From positions 6,386,001 through 6,450,000 of the forward strand of contig CAXXEH010000003.1 in assembly GCA_963677935.2 (NCBI GenBank): DNA of 64,000 nucleotides, given 5' to 3'. Shown here one piece after another: positions 51,150 to 59,711 of the stretch. Source of the DNA: JAAFHB01 sp963677935 (GTDB lineage Bacteria > Bacteroidota > Bacteroidia > Bacteroidales > Prolixibacteraceae). The notes under the pieces were generated by a model, which was not told the origin of the DNA, made no database searches, and saw only the letters and a program-made list of their open reading frames with translations. The position numbers and the translations under genes were made by a program. How positions within the stretch are numbered: the stretch's first letter is position 1; each line of letters begins with the position of its first letter.

Positions 51150-52343
51150 ATGGCAGGTACCGAACTTTTCGGCGATGAAGAACGAAAAGAAGTATTGGAT
51201 GTTCTCGAAACTGGAATATTGTTTCGTTATAATCATGATTCACAACGTAATGGGATTTGGAAAGCCAAAACATTCGAACAGGAATTCAGTGCCTATCTAG
51301 GTGCAAAACACACCCATTTCTGTGCAAGTGGAACAGCCGCTGACTCTTTATCTCTGGCATGTTGCGGTATTGGTTACGGAGATGAGGTAATTGTTCCTCC
51401 CTATACATTTATTGCACCGATCGAGGCCGTTCTGGTAGCAGGAGCTGTTCCCGTATTTGCAGAAATTGACGAAACCTTATGCCTTAGCCCTGAAGGAATA
51501 GAGAAGGCGATTACTCCCAGGACAAAGGCGGTACTGATTATTCAGGTATTCGGATCGATGGGGAGAATGGACGAGATTATGGCTGTATGTGCAAAACATA
51601 ACCTCATCCTGATTGAAGATGCAGCTCCCGCACTTGGTGGGAGTTATAAAGGGAAGATGCTGGGGAATTTTGGTAAAATGTCGGCCTTTTCATTCGACTT
51701 TTATAAGATCATCACTGCAGGAGAAGGTGGAGCTGTAGCAACCAACGATGACGAGTTGTACGACCGCGCCCATAAATATTCGGATCATGGACATGATCAT
51801 ATTGGGAATGCACGCGGAGCGGAACAGCATCCTATTCTTGGTTATAACTTCCGCGGATCGGAACTTGGAGCGGCAGTGGTTTTGGCACAACTTCGCAAGT
51901 TGCCTTATATGATTGAAAAACAAAAAGCACATCAAAAAGTGTTGAAACAGGTGATACAGGAATTTCCTGAAATCAAACTGAGACTGGTGCCTGATGAAGA
52001 TGGTGATTCAGCCACCTTTTTATCCTTCTTTTTACCTGATCCTGAAAAAGCGGTAAAGGTATTCGATGAATTTCAAAAAGAGGAACTCAGTGCTTCCTAC
52101 TGGTACAGGAATAATTTCCATTTCCACCGGCAATGGGGTCATCTGAAAGAGATGAAATCGATCTACAACCTTCCCATTATGAAGATGAACAATGCTCCCG
52201 ACTACAGGAATCTGGAAGTCCCCCAATCGGATGCTATTATGCAACGACTGATGATGACGCAGATCATGGTGAACTGGAGCGAAGAAGAGTTAAACACCCT
52301 GGCCTCCAAAATGAGGTCGGCAATTAAAAATGCACTTAAATAG
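51150..52343 (+). CDS. kdnA: 8-amino-3,8-dideoxy-manno-octulosonate aminotransferase, KdnA-like
   Basis: A 397-residue DegT-family PLP enzyme. Motifs: ASGTAADSLSLACCGIGYGDEV near 58-77, LIEDAAPALGGSYKGK near 150, and the Lys in FYKIITAGEGGAV near 187. By itself it could be any sugar aminotransferase. The next genes, an Fe-dependent dehydrogenase of KdnB type and KdsA, make the Kdo8N assignment strong: KdnB oxidises C8 of Kdo and KdnA adds the amino group. The product replaces Kdo in lipid A inner core in Shewanella. First gene of a four-gene operon. Confidence 0.85.
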   Translation: MAGTELFGDEERKEVLDVLETGILFRYNHDSQRNGIWKAKTFEQEFSAYLGAKHTHFCASGTAADSLSLACCGIGYGDEVIVPPYTFIAPIEAVLVAGAVPVFAEIDETLCLSPEGIEKAITPRTKAVLIIQVFGSMGRMDEIMAVCAKHNLILIEDAAPALGGSYKGKMLGNFGKMSAFSFDFYKIITAGEGGAVATNDDELYDRAHKYSDHGHDHIGNARGAEQHPILGYNFRGSELGAAVVLAQLRKLPYMIEKQKAHQKVLKQVIQEFPEIKLRLVPDEDGDSATFLSFFLPDPEKAVKVFDEFQKEELSASYWYRNNFHFHRQWGHLKEMKSIYNLPIMKMNNAPDYRNLEVPQSDAIMQRLMMTQIMVNWSEEELNTLASKMRSAIKNALK

Positions 52344-52350
52344 ATTGAAT

Positions 52351-53427
52351 ATGTTTAGAAATTTAAAAGCAGTCGGACGGATACTTTATGGCCGCAACAG
52401 CTTTGACCAATTAGGTGATGTACTTGGCGAATTACGTATTGAAAAGGATTCATACGTAATTTTTCTTGTTGACGAATATTTTGAAGGGAAAGAATTCATG
52501 AACCGTATCCCGGTTCTTCCGCAGGATATCCTTAAGATGATCGATATCACTGATGAACCGAAAACAAAGACAGTAGACCAAATAGTTAATGAAGTAAAAT
52601 CCCTTCGCACAACGCTACCTGTTTCAGTTGTTGGAATCGGCGGTGGAAGCGTTATGGACTATGCAAAAGCCATTCGCCTGATGTTTACCAACGAAGGTTC
52701 ATCTGCGCTCTATCAGGGACTCGATTTTATTAAAAACAAGGGGGTTCATTGCACATTGGTTCCAACAATTTCGGGAACCGGGGCTGAAGTTTCAATGACT
52801 ACCGTCCTTAGCGGTCCCGAGAAAAAACTTGGAATCAAAGGAAACTTTACTCCGGCTGATCAGTTGGTGATGGATCCTGAATTGATCAAAACTGTTCCCG
52901 ATCCTCAAAGATTCTATACAGCTATGGATTGCTATATTCATAACGTTGAGGCATTTAATGGACACCGTAAAACAGTGATGGGCGATTCGTTGGGCACTGA
53001 GTCATCACGCTTATGCAGGGAGATCTTTTTAGGTGAAGATAGCAGAACCCCCGAGAATGACGAAAAACTGATGGTTGCCTCATTCCTTGGCGGACTTTCA
53101 CTTACCTATTCGGAAGTTGGCGCCTGCCATGCCATATCTTACGGACTTGCCACCGTTTTGGGAATTCATCATGGAATCGGAAATTGTGTGGTTTTTAATC
53201 AGCTCGAAGAATTTTATCCCGAAGCGGTGAAAGAGTTCAAGGAGATGATGAGGAAAAGTAATATTGTACTGCCAACAGGTGTTACTGCAAACTGTACACC
53301 TGAAGAGATCGAAAAAATGATCGACGTCACACTTACACTGGTCTTTATGTGGGCTCATGTAAGCGGTCCGGACTGGCAAAAGATCATCACCCGCGATAAA
53401 CTCAGGGGACTTTTGGCTAAAATGTAA
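52351..53427 (+). CDS. kdnB: Kdo 8-oxidase/dehydrogenase, KdnB-like iron-containing alcohol dehydrogenase
   Basis: 358 residues from the ATG at 52351; an in-frame ATG at 52330 would overlap kdnA by 14 bases and is less likely. Group III iron-dependent alcohol dehydrogenase fold: nucleotide motif GIGGGSVMDYAKAI near 96-109, PTISGTGAEVSMT near 137, and metal ligands in DCYIHNVEAFNGH near 197 and GIHHGIGN near 272. KdnB oxidises Kdo at C8 to the aldehyde used by KdnA. Gap to kdnA is 7 bases and to kdsA 10. Confidence 0.85.
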   Translation: MFRNLKAVGRILYGRNSFDQLGDVLGELRIEKDSYVIFLVDEYFEGKEFMNRIPVLPQDILKMIDITDEPKTKTVDQIVNEVKSLRTTLPVSVVGIGGGSVMDYAKAIRLMFTNEGSSALYQGLDFIKNKGVHCTLVPTISGTGAEVSMTTVLSGPEKKLGIKGNFTPADQLVMDPELIKTVPDPQRFYTAMDCYIHNVEAFNGHRKTVMGDSLGTESSRLCREIFLGEDSRTPENDEKLMVASFLGGLSLTYSEVGACHAISYGLATVLGIHHGIGNCVVFNQLEEFYPEAVKEFKEMMRKSNIVLPTGVTANCTPEEIEKMIDVTLTLVFMWAHVSGPDWQKIITRDKLRGLLAKM

Positions 53428-53437
53428 AGCAAGAACT

Positions 53438-54268
53438 ATGAAGAAAATAATTAGAGTTGGTAATGTTGAATGCGGCGCCGATAAGTTATTTCTAATTGCA
53501 GGACCTTGTGTCGTGGAAGATGAGAAGACGATGATGGATACGGCTGAGTTTCTGGTCGGATTATCTCAAAAGCTTGATCTTCCACTGATTTTCAAGTCCT
53601 CGTTCCAGAAGGATAACCGCAGTTCTTCCGATTTTTATTCAGGTCCTGGAATCGAAAAGGGCCTGGCCATACTCCAAAAAATTAAAGAACAATTCAAGGT
53701 TCCTGTACTGACCGATATTCATTATCCCGATCAGATCGCAGCAGCAGCTGAGGTGGTGGATGTGATTCAGATACCGGCATACCTCGTGATGCAGACCACA
53801 TTGGTTGTTGAGGCTGCTAAAACAGGAAAGGTGATCAACCTTAAACATGCCCAGTTTTTATCACCCGAAAACATGATAAAACCGGTAAGGAAGGTGGAAC
53901 AAGCCGGGAATGAACTGATTCTGGTTACCGAGAGGGGTTATGCCTTTGGCTATAACGACCTGATTGTTGACCCCCGGAGTTTTTACCATCTGCGAAATAC
54001 AGGATATCCTGTTGTTTTCGATGTTACCCATTCCATCCGCAGATATGGAATACCCAGTTCAGATCCCAAAGGTGGTTCAAGAGAATTTATTCCCACCCTG
54101 GCACGTGCAGGTGTAGCAGCTGGAATCGATGGATTGTTTGTTGAGGTACATCCCGATCCATCAAGAGCATTATGCGATGCTGCCAGTCAGATGTGCATCG
54201 CAGATGTCACCGAATTTTTGAAACCACTGATCGAAATTCATAACGTTGAAGTAAAGTACAGATCATAA
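53438..54268 (+). CDS. kdsA: 3-deoxy-8-phosphooctulonate synthase (KdsA)
   Basis: A 276-residue TIM-barrel aldolase. Motifs: LIAGPCVVED near residues 17-26, FKSSFQKDNRSS near 51-62, PVLTDIHYPDQ near 88, and DVTHSIRRYG near 195. It joins arabinose-5-phosphate and phosphoenolpyruvate to Kdo-8-phosphate. In the usual pathway KdsD makes arabinose-5-phosphate; no KdsD is here, and the next gene is a transaldolase fused to KdsD-type CBS domains. Complete and of normal length. Confidence 0.95.
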   Translation: MKKIIRVGNVECGADKLFLIAGPCVVEDEKTMMDTAEFLVGLSQKLDLPLIFKSSFQKDNRSSSDFYSGPGIEKGLAILQKIKEQFKVPVLTDIHYPDQIAAAAEVVDVIQIPAYLVMQTTLVVEAAKTGKVINLKHAQFLSPENMIKPVRKVEQAGNELILVTERGYAFGYNDLIVDPRSFYHLRNTGYPVVFDVTHSIRRYGIPSSDPKGGSREFIPTLARAGVAAGIDGLFVEVHPDPSRALCDAASQMCIADVTEFLKPLIEIHNVEVKYRS

Positions 54269-54288
54269 AATTTAAATTTATAATTGAT

Positions 54289-55314
54289 ATGGAATTTTTT
54301 CTTGACTCGGCTAATCTTGCTGAAATTGAAGAAGCCCTGAAACTAGGGATCATTGATGGTGTAACAACTACACCAACATTTATGCACAAAAACGGTATTA
54401 CCGATATCGATGGTGCAATTATTAAATTGTCAAAAATGGTCCCGGTTCTCATGATCGAGGCGTTAGGCGAAACCTCCGATCAGATTGTTGCCGAAGCGCA
54501 TCGTTTGCTTAACCTTGGATTGGACATCAAAAGGACAGTATTCAAGATTCCTGTCAATTTGGAAGGGGTGAAAGCTTGCAAAAAACTTCATACTGAGGGC
54601 TTTTTAGTCAATTTGCATCTTGTTTACAACATTCAGCAGGCTTATATGGCGCTAACAGCCGGAGCGAATTATGTTTGTGTACTGGTTGGCCGTATGCAGG
54701 ATCAGGGCCACGATGCCCTTGGCCTTGTCAAACAAATTGTCGACGTCATTAAAGAGTATAAATACGATTGTAAAGTGATGTTCTCTTCGGTAAGATATCC
54801 TGAACATGTAAAGGATGCCCTTTCCCTTGGAGCACACAATATTACACTCCCCTGGAGCATTATGAAAAAGCTGGCCGACAATCACCTGACCAAATTGGGA
54901 ACCGACCAGTTCTTTCAGCACACACGGTTGATGACCATTCAGGTGAAGAGTGTCATTTCGGATGCGAATCCCGTAGTCGATATCGATTGTAAAGTGATTG
55001 ATGCGTTGCTGATGATGACTGATTCAGGAATGGGTGCAGTATCGGTTGTTGCCAAAAACGGAAAACTTGCCGGCATCTTTACCGATGGTGATCTTCGTCG
55101 TCAGATGCGCAAACTGGGCGATCATATCAACACCGCATTAGTTGGCGAATGCATGACTGCCAATCCAATTTCGATCGAGAGTGATGCAGTATTGCAGAAG
55201 GCAGCCGATATCTTTAACGCCAACCAGGTGGATAATATTATCGTGACCGAGAATGGCCTTCCAATTGGAATGCTCGATATTCAGGATATGGTGAAGCTTG
55301 ATTTAATGAATTAA
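54289..55314 (+). CDS. Transaldolase-fold protein fused to a KdsD-type CBS pair
   Basis: A 341-residue fusion. Residues 1-215 form a TalC/fructose-6-phosphate aldolase-like barrel: GVTTTPTFM near 24-32 and the Schiff-base Lys K86 in VFKIPVNLEGVKACKKL. Residues 220-341 are two CBS motifs closely like the end of KdsD/KpsF (GKLAGIFTDGDLRRQM; CMTANPISIESDAVLQKAADIF). In KdsD that pair follows a SIS isomerase domain, absent here. It comes right after kdsA. It may supply or regulate a sugar phosphate for Kdo8N, such as arabinose-5-phosphate, or act as a sensor-gated aldolase. Fold certain; role inferred. Confidence 0.88.
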   Translation: MEFFLDSANLAEIEEALKLGIIDGVTTTPTFMHKNGITDIDGAIIKLSKMVPVLMIEALGETSDQIVAEAHRLLNLGLDIKRTVFKIPVNLEGVKACKKLHTEGFLVNLHLVYNIQQAYMALTAGANYVCVLVGRMQDQGHDALGLVKQIVDVIKEYKYDCKVMFSSVRYPEHVKDALSLGAHNITLPWSIMKKLADNHLTKLGTDQFFQHTRLMTIQVKSVISDANPVVDIDCKVIDALLMMTDSGMGAVSVVAKNGKLAGIFTDGDLRRQMRKLGDHINTALVGECMTANPISIESDAVLQKAADIFNANQVDNIIVTENGLPIGMLDIQDMVKLDLMN

Positions 55315-55335
55315 TTCTTAAATATACGATTGTAG

Positions 55336-55370
55336 AGGCGGGACATTGATTTGTTCCGCCTTTGCTTTTT
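55336..55370 (+). terminator. Terminator at the end of the Kdo8N operon
   Basis: Stem AGGCGGGAC (55336-55344) with GTTCCGCCT (55353-55361), nine pairs including one G-T, then TTTGCTTTTT. A 14-bp palindrome, GCTTTTTAAAAAGC, overlaps its end just before the nitroreductase start. Confidence 0.7.
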
Positions 55371-55382
55371 AAAAAGCAAATA

Positions 55383-55934
55383 ATGGATTTTACCTCATTA
55401 GTTTTAACCCGTCAAAGTGACAGAAGTTATCTGGATAAGCCTGTAGAGAAAGATAAACTCGAAAGGATTTTAAAGTGTGCCCGGATGGCACCCTCGGCTT
55501 GCAATGCCCAACCCTGGCATATCATTGTAATTGACAACCCTGAGATACGAAATCAAGTCGCGGATGCGACATCTGAGAAGATATTGGGGATGAATCATTT
55601 TACCAAACAGGCGCCAATCCATCTTGTGCTTGTTGAAGAGCCGGCGAATATGACCTCCAGCATTGGAGGATGGGTAAAACGGAAACACTACCCGCTGATC
55701 GATATCGGAATTCTTGCCGAGCATATTTGTCTGGCTACTGCCTCCGAAGGTCTCGGCAGTTGCATGATTGGATGGTTCGATGAGGCAAAGGTTAAAAAAA
55801 TATGCGGCATACCCTCCTCCAAGAGGGTGCAACTCATTATCACGTTAGGATATTCAGCAAGCAAAACCCGCACAAAGATCCGTAAACCAATTGAGAAAAT
55901 AGTCTCTTATAATGGGTATGGAAATCCAATTTAA
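55383..55934 (+). CDS. Nitroreductase-family flavoprotein
   Basis: 183 residues from the ATG at 55383 (an in-frame ATG at 55362 lies within the terminator). The FMN-binding N-terminus RQSDRSYLDKPVEKDKL and ARMAPSACNAQPWHIIVI near 33-50 are typical, as is the C-terminal LGYSASKTRTKIRKP. Family members reduce nitro groups, quinones or similar compounds using NAD(P)H and FMN. It lies behind a terminator, so it has its own expression. Substrate unknown. Confidence 0.88.
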   Translation: MDFTSLVLTRQSDRSYLDKPVEKDKLERILKCARMAPSACNAQPWHIIVIDNPEIRNQVADATSEKILGMNHFTKQAPIHLVLVEEPANMTSSIGGWVKRKHYPLIDIGILAEHICLATASEGLGSCMIGWFDEAKVKKICGIPSSKRVQLIITLGYSASKTRTKIRKPIEKIVSYNGYGNPI

Positions 55935-56047
55935 TAAAGCCTGTAATTGATATTTCGATAGAAGTAAAAAATATCTCAATGGGATACAATGTTTATCGAC
56001 ATATTATGGGAAAGAACAAAATGAGGCTGTCCAGAAACTCGGTGGCC

Positions 56048-56126
56048 CTCTGTGAAATCTCTCTGGTTCTCTGTTTAACTAATTATATCACAGGGATACA
56101 GAGAGCAGGCATAGAGGCACACAGAG
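56048..56126. repeat. Imperfect inverted repeat, CTCTGTG...CACAGAG type
   Basis: CTCTGTGAAATC...CTCTGT (left) and ACAGAGAGC...CACACAGAG (right) pair over about 27 bases with mismatches. It lies in the gene-free stretch 55935-56801. The short frame across it (55979-56182) shows no protein-like character. Confidence 0.5.
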
Positions 56127-56279
56127 ATAGAATGCGGTTTTTCTGGCTTTTTAGACCACCTCGCGCTGATTTCGCCGCCTGAGCCAAAAGCAAACTTTAT
56201 CATTTAATATCCCATTTTGTTTGGACAATCATTCCAAATTTATTCTGTCGCCACTATGTGGCTTAAGCTAAATCTCGAT

Positions 56280-56366
56280 TAATCTGCTACAAATATCGTG
56301 GTGCTCTGCACCATAGTACCCATGAATGCAGCAGAGCTGCAAAATATTTATAGTAAAATCAGATTA
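56280..56366. repeat. Palindromic repeat element with nested GGTGC/GCACC hairpins
   Basis: Outer arms TAATCTG (56280-56286) and CAGATTA (56360-56366) continue inward with imperfect matches (CTACAAATAT / ATATTTATAG). Inside are small hairpins GGTGC-TCT-GCACC (56300-56312) and GCAG-CAGAG-CTGC. Hairpins of this kind are, to my memory, dispersed in Bacteroidota genomes. No gene. Confidence 0.55.
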
Positions 56367-56370
56367 GGGA

Positions 56371-56512
56371 CAAGTTAGGTGCAGTGCACCGAAATATCAA
56401 AATACGCTTGGTCTAATATTTGATTTTCTGCATCTTTTTTAGGTCTTAAGCCTTATTTGCTTAACGAAATATTTCAAAACCGCCAGGTTTGAAGAGCATC
56501 AATGCCCTGAAA
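56371..56512. repeat. Dispersed repeat, copy 1, upstream of the surface-protein block
   Basis: About 142 bases matching 60923-61066 in the same orientation at roughly four bases in five. Shared landmarks: GTTAGGTGC...GCACCG, ATATCAAAATAC, TTTAGGTCTTAAGCC, TTTGCTTAACGAAATATTTCAA, CAGGTTTGAAG. The remaining 290 bases to the gene at 56802 hold nothing recognisable. Confidence 0.8.
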
Positions 56513-56801
56513 GGACCAAATCAAACAATTGTACTTTTTTAATGAAAAGGATCAATACTCAGAAATAGCAGAGCCTTAATCCTGCGGTGGGGGGTATCGC
56601 TTAACACCGATTAAATGAAAGCAGTAAATTATAGAAAGAGGTAATTATTTCGTTCTTCAACTTAATAAAGATAAATTAAATATTTAATGTAATATTTTAT
56701 ATTTAAGTTTGTACCTCTTTACAGAAGATCGGGGCGACCATCCAAAAGGTTAAATCCAGGATTAAAATATGAAAGAGACAGTCCCGTAAAAGGGAATTGC
56801 T

Positions 56802-58001
56802 ATGAATAAAGTAAACCTGATTTTATTACTGTTAATAACAATCATATCCTGCAAAAAGGAAACTAAATTTGATTATCCGTTAGTTTATACCGGAGATGTA
56901 ATCAATATAACCGATTCAAGTGCAGTTTTCTCAGCAAGGATTTCAAATATTGGACAATTCCCAATACTTGAATCCGGATTTGTCTGGGGTGTACATTTGA
57001 ATGATTACAATGGAATAAGGGTTATCAATAAAGAAAATGTAGGTGTGACCTATTCACTTCCAACGAATGAAAAATTAACTCCGGGAAAGACCTATTATGT
57101 TAGGGCTTATATTCAGACAGCCTCGGCAACATCGTACGGGAAAGAAATTCCCTTTAAAAGTTTGGATGGGAAAATCAACATCGGCCATTGGTCTCTGCTT
57201 TATAATGATGTAAATGATAACGATTGGTACGGTTATATCAGGTCGTGTTTTACAATCGGCGGTAACACCTATTTTGCTCTTACAGACGGCTCTTTATACA
57301 GTTATAACCTTGTGACCAATACCTTCAGCTACATCCTGACAAACACGATATTCGCCACAGCGTACCTTAGTTTCGTATTTAATGACAATGCCTATCTCTT
57401 TACGGGTAGTAACATTTACTTGTTTAACCCGTTGACTAAATCTTTGGATATGCTCACTCCATTTAATGGAAACGGGATAAGGGTCGGGCTTACGGGATTC
57501 CTCATAAAGGACAATATCTACCTCGGCTTAGGAGCAAGCGATACCTGGACGTATTCAAAAGTTTTTTGGAAATACAACATCACGAATAAGGCATGGCAGC
57601 AAATTGCTTCTTTCCCGGGCGACTACAGAAGAAACGCCATCTCCTTTAGTATGAATGGAAAGGGTTATGTCGGAAGTGGTTTCATTATGACGTCGAAAAA
57701 TGACCTTTGGTGTTATATTCCCGAAACGGACAAATGGATAAAAAAGGAGAACCTCCCCTTTAAAATTGCCGATCAGTCTACCCTTAATACTACAAATACT
57801 GACAAATCAGGGTATTGTTTGTACGAAGATAAATTATATGAATACAGCGCAGCTTTTGACACCTGGGAAAATAGGACTGATTTGAACATACCTGCGAATA
57901 TCCATTACCCTTATGCCTTTGCTGCGAATAATAAACTATTTACCCTGGCTGTTTTGAATTTGAATATAAGGTATTTTAAAATGTGGGTTTATGAAAAATA
58001 G
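56802..58001 (+). CDS. Kelch-type beta-propeller lipoprotein
   Basis: A 399-residue lipoprotein (lipobox IISC, C17). Residues 30-125 look like a fibronectin-type or IPT-like domain (LTPGKTYYVRAYIQT near 96-110). From 130 on there are repeated propeller blades with the pattern aromatic...W(Y)xYNxxTNxWxxI (KVFWKYNITNKAWQQIASFPG, DLWCYIPETDKWIKKENLP). Such surface proteins bind glycans or proteins; no catalytic site is seen. First of four coupled genes; its end overlaps the next start by 11 bases. Confidence 0.72.
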   Translation: MNKVNLILLLLITIISCKKETKFDYPLVYTGDVINITDSSAVFSARISNIGQFPILESGFVWGVHLNDYNGIRVINKENVGVTYSLPTNEKLTPGKTYYVRAYIQTASATSYGKEIPFKSLDGKINIGHWSLLYNDVNDNDWYGYIRSCFTIGGNTYFALTDGSLYSYNLVTNTFSYILTNTIFATAYLSFVFNDNAYLFTGSNIYLFNPLTKSLDMLTPFNGNGIRVGLTGFLIKDNIYLGLGASDTWTYSKVFWKYNITNKAWQQIASFPGDYRRNAISFSMNGKGYVGSGFIMTSKNDLWCYIPETDKWIKKENLPFKIADQSTLNTTNTDKSGYCLYEDKLYEYSAAFDTWENRTDLNIPANIHYPYAFAANNKLFTLAVLNLNIRYFKMWVYEK

Positions 58002-58695
58002 TTCAATAATCTTAATCTGCCTTATTGTTTATCTCTGTTCACAAGTGGTCACCTGCAAGGCACAAAAATTAGATAACCACATTAATATTTATGCGGAATA
58101 TGTAACCGGGATACCTCATGGAAAGGAATTAATTGAGGAAAAGAACTTCATTTATCCTTCATTATATAATAATATGAATAATGTCGATGGGGTATCATTG
58201 AAAGTGCTTTATAAAAATCATCCCTACATCAGTTGGGGAATGGCATTGACGCTTTTACAGGCTTCGAACTGGAAATATAAAGATCGTTTAGACTTTCAGG
58301 GTTCCACAATAGTGATGCAATCCATATCTCCTGTAATTCAATTTCATAATCAGTATTCAGGATCCAATTTCATCAACCGGGTTAATTCGTTTTTAGAAAT
58401 AGCTCCTCTGGTTGGATTATCCAATGTCACATTGTGTGATTCAGTATTTCAGATAAAGAGTTTAAACGATCCGATTATCCCACCCAAAAACAGTCATGAT
58501 TTATTCTTTGGGGTAAAAACCAGCATTGGATTGGAGTGGTCAATCACCCAATCTGTTGGATTGGTTTTTTCTTACTCTCTTCAGTATAACTGGATAACAT
58601 CCATCCTCTACAATGAAAAGCAATTTACAGGGTCTCAGTTGAATTTGGGAATAATCCTGAAATTAAAAAAAGACAAACATTTTTTTTATCAATAA
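57991..58695 (+). CDS. Outer-membrane beta-barrel-like secreted protein
   Basis: A 234-residue protein with a signal peptide (about 1-24) and alternating beta-strand patterns with aromatic ends (INIYAEYVTG, ISWGMALTLLQ, SIGLEWSITQSVGLVFSYSLQYNW, LNLGIILKLK). These look like an eight- to ten-stranded barrel of the Bacteroidota outer membrane. No family name is certain. It overlaps the Kelch lipoprotein gene by 11 bases and is 4 bases from the WD40 gene, so all are co-translated. The role is unknown. Confidence 0.6.
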   Translation: MKNSSIILICLIVYLCSQVVTCKAQKLDNHINIYAEYVTGIPHGKELIEEKNFIYPSLYNNMNNVDGVSLKVLYKNHPYISWGMALTLLQASNWKYKDRLDFQGSTIVMQSISPVIQFHNQYSGSNFINRVNSFLEIAPLVGLSNVTLCDSVFQIKSLNDPIIPPKNSHDLFFGVKTSIGLEWSITQSVGLVFSYSLQYNWITSILYNEKQFTGSQLNLGIILKLKKDKHFFYQ

Positions 58696-58699
58696 TGCA

Positions 58700-59671
58700 A
58701 TGAATAAAAAAATAACTGTACTGATTGCTTTAATGGGGTTCATTTCAATGGGTTATTCTCAAAAAAGAAATACCTTTTCTGCGTATAAAACAGATAGTCA
58801 ACGGATTTATGGCATTTGCTTTACTGCCAATGGCGAAGCTCTTGGGGTAGCAGATCATAACAACATCAAAATATATCGTACAGGTTCAAAAGAGCTCATA
58901 GGCGAATTTAAAAACGGACATAAAAGTCAGATTTTAACGATCGACATTTCGAAAGACAGCACTTTATTGGTTAGCGGCGGTAAGGATAGTACCCTGATAA
59001 TGTGGGATTTTATCAATAAAAAGATATTAAAAACATTTACCTTTCAAAAAGGGATCATCACCTCCGTTCAAATTTCGCCAAATGGCAGATTTTTGATTTC
59101 GGGTGGAACTGACAATAAGGTTTATCTCTTCGACATCGAAAGAAACAAAATAATAGGTGAATTTACCAAACACACGAATATGATCACATCCGTTGCATTT
59201 ACACCAAACGGGAAATTTTTTGCTTCGTCAGCCGGCGATAAGTCGATCAATATTTATGATGCAGAAAAAGGAACGGTAATTACGACATTATATGGCCACA
59301 GGAACTGGGTTAGAGCTATTTCATTTAATAAAGATGGTTCGAGACTTATTTCATGTGGCGATGATGCCCGAATAATTACCTGGAATGTTTCTGATATGCA
59401 TCATATAACGATTCAAAATAAATCAATGCATGGTTTAGGTTGGTTATCGGCTGTTGATTTTAATGAGGATAGTAAAACTTATGCCTTCGGTGATATTAAT
59501 GGGAAAGTTACCATTATTCACAACTTCGGTTTTTATAAAGTCAGGATAAACACGCTAATAAATAAAGTATTGTTCAAACCTGGTGAAGCTGCTAATTTGA
59601 AAATAGCGGTGGCAACAATGGAGCGTGGGGTACTATTAATTGATGCGAAAGAAATGGAGTCTTACAGATAA
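58700..59671 (+). CDS. Secreted WD40-repeat beta-propeller protein
   Basis: A 323-residue protein with a signal peptide (1-20, ending at GYSQ). From about 35 there are six to seven WD40-type repeats with the GH...WD-like spacing, for example DSTLIMWDFINKKILKTF, DNKVYLFDIERNKIIGEF, DKSINIYDAEKGTVITTLYGH and DARIITWNVSD. It should be a rigid periplasmic or surface scaffold for protein contacts. No enzyme domain. Next to a Kelch lipoprotein and barrels, it is likely part of one envelope assembly. Confidence 0.8.
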   Translation: MNKKITVLIALMGFISMGYSQKRNTFSAYKTDSQRIYGICFTANGEALGVADHNNIKIYRTGSKELIGEFKNGHKSQILTIDISKDSTLLVSGGKDSTLIMWDFINKKILKTFTFQKGIITSVQISPNGRFLISGGTDNKVYLFDIERNKIIGEFTKHTNMITSVAFTPNGKFFASSAGDKSINIYDAEKGTVITTLYGHRNWVRAISFNKDGSRLISCGDDARIITWNVSDMHHITIQNKSMHGLGWLSAVDFNEDSKTYAFGDINGKVTIIHNFGFYKVRINTLINKVLFKPGEAANLKIAVATMERGVLLIDAKEMESYR

Positions 59672-59711
59672 ATAAAATCCTATAATAAGATTACTAATTA
59701 AAAATAAATCT

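Noticed and set aside
54289..55314. Arabinose-5-phosphate isomerase KdsD
   Set aside because: Only the CBS part resembles KdsD. The catalytic half is an aldolase/transaldolase barrel, not a SIS domain.
55979..56182. 67-codon open frame in the gap after the nitroreductase gene
   Set aside because: It spans an imperfect inverted repeat, has no ribosome site and reads as non-coding.
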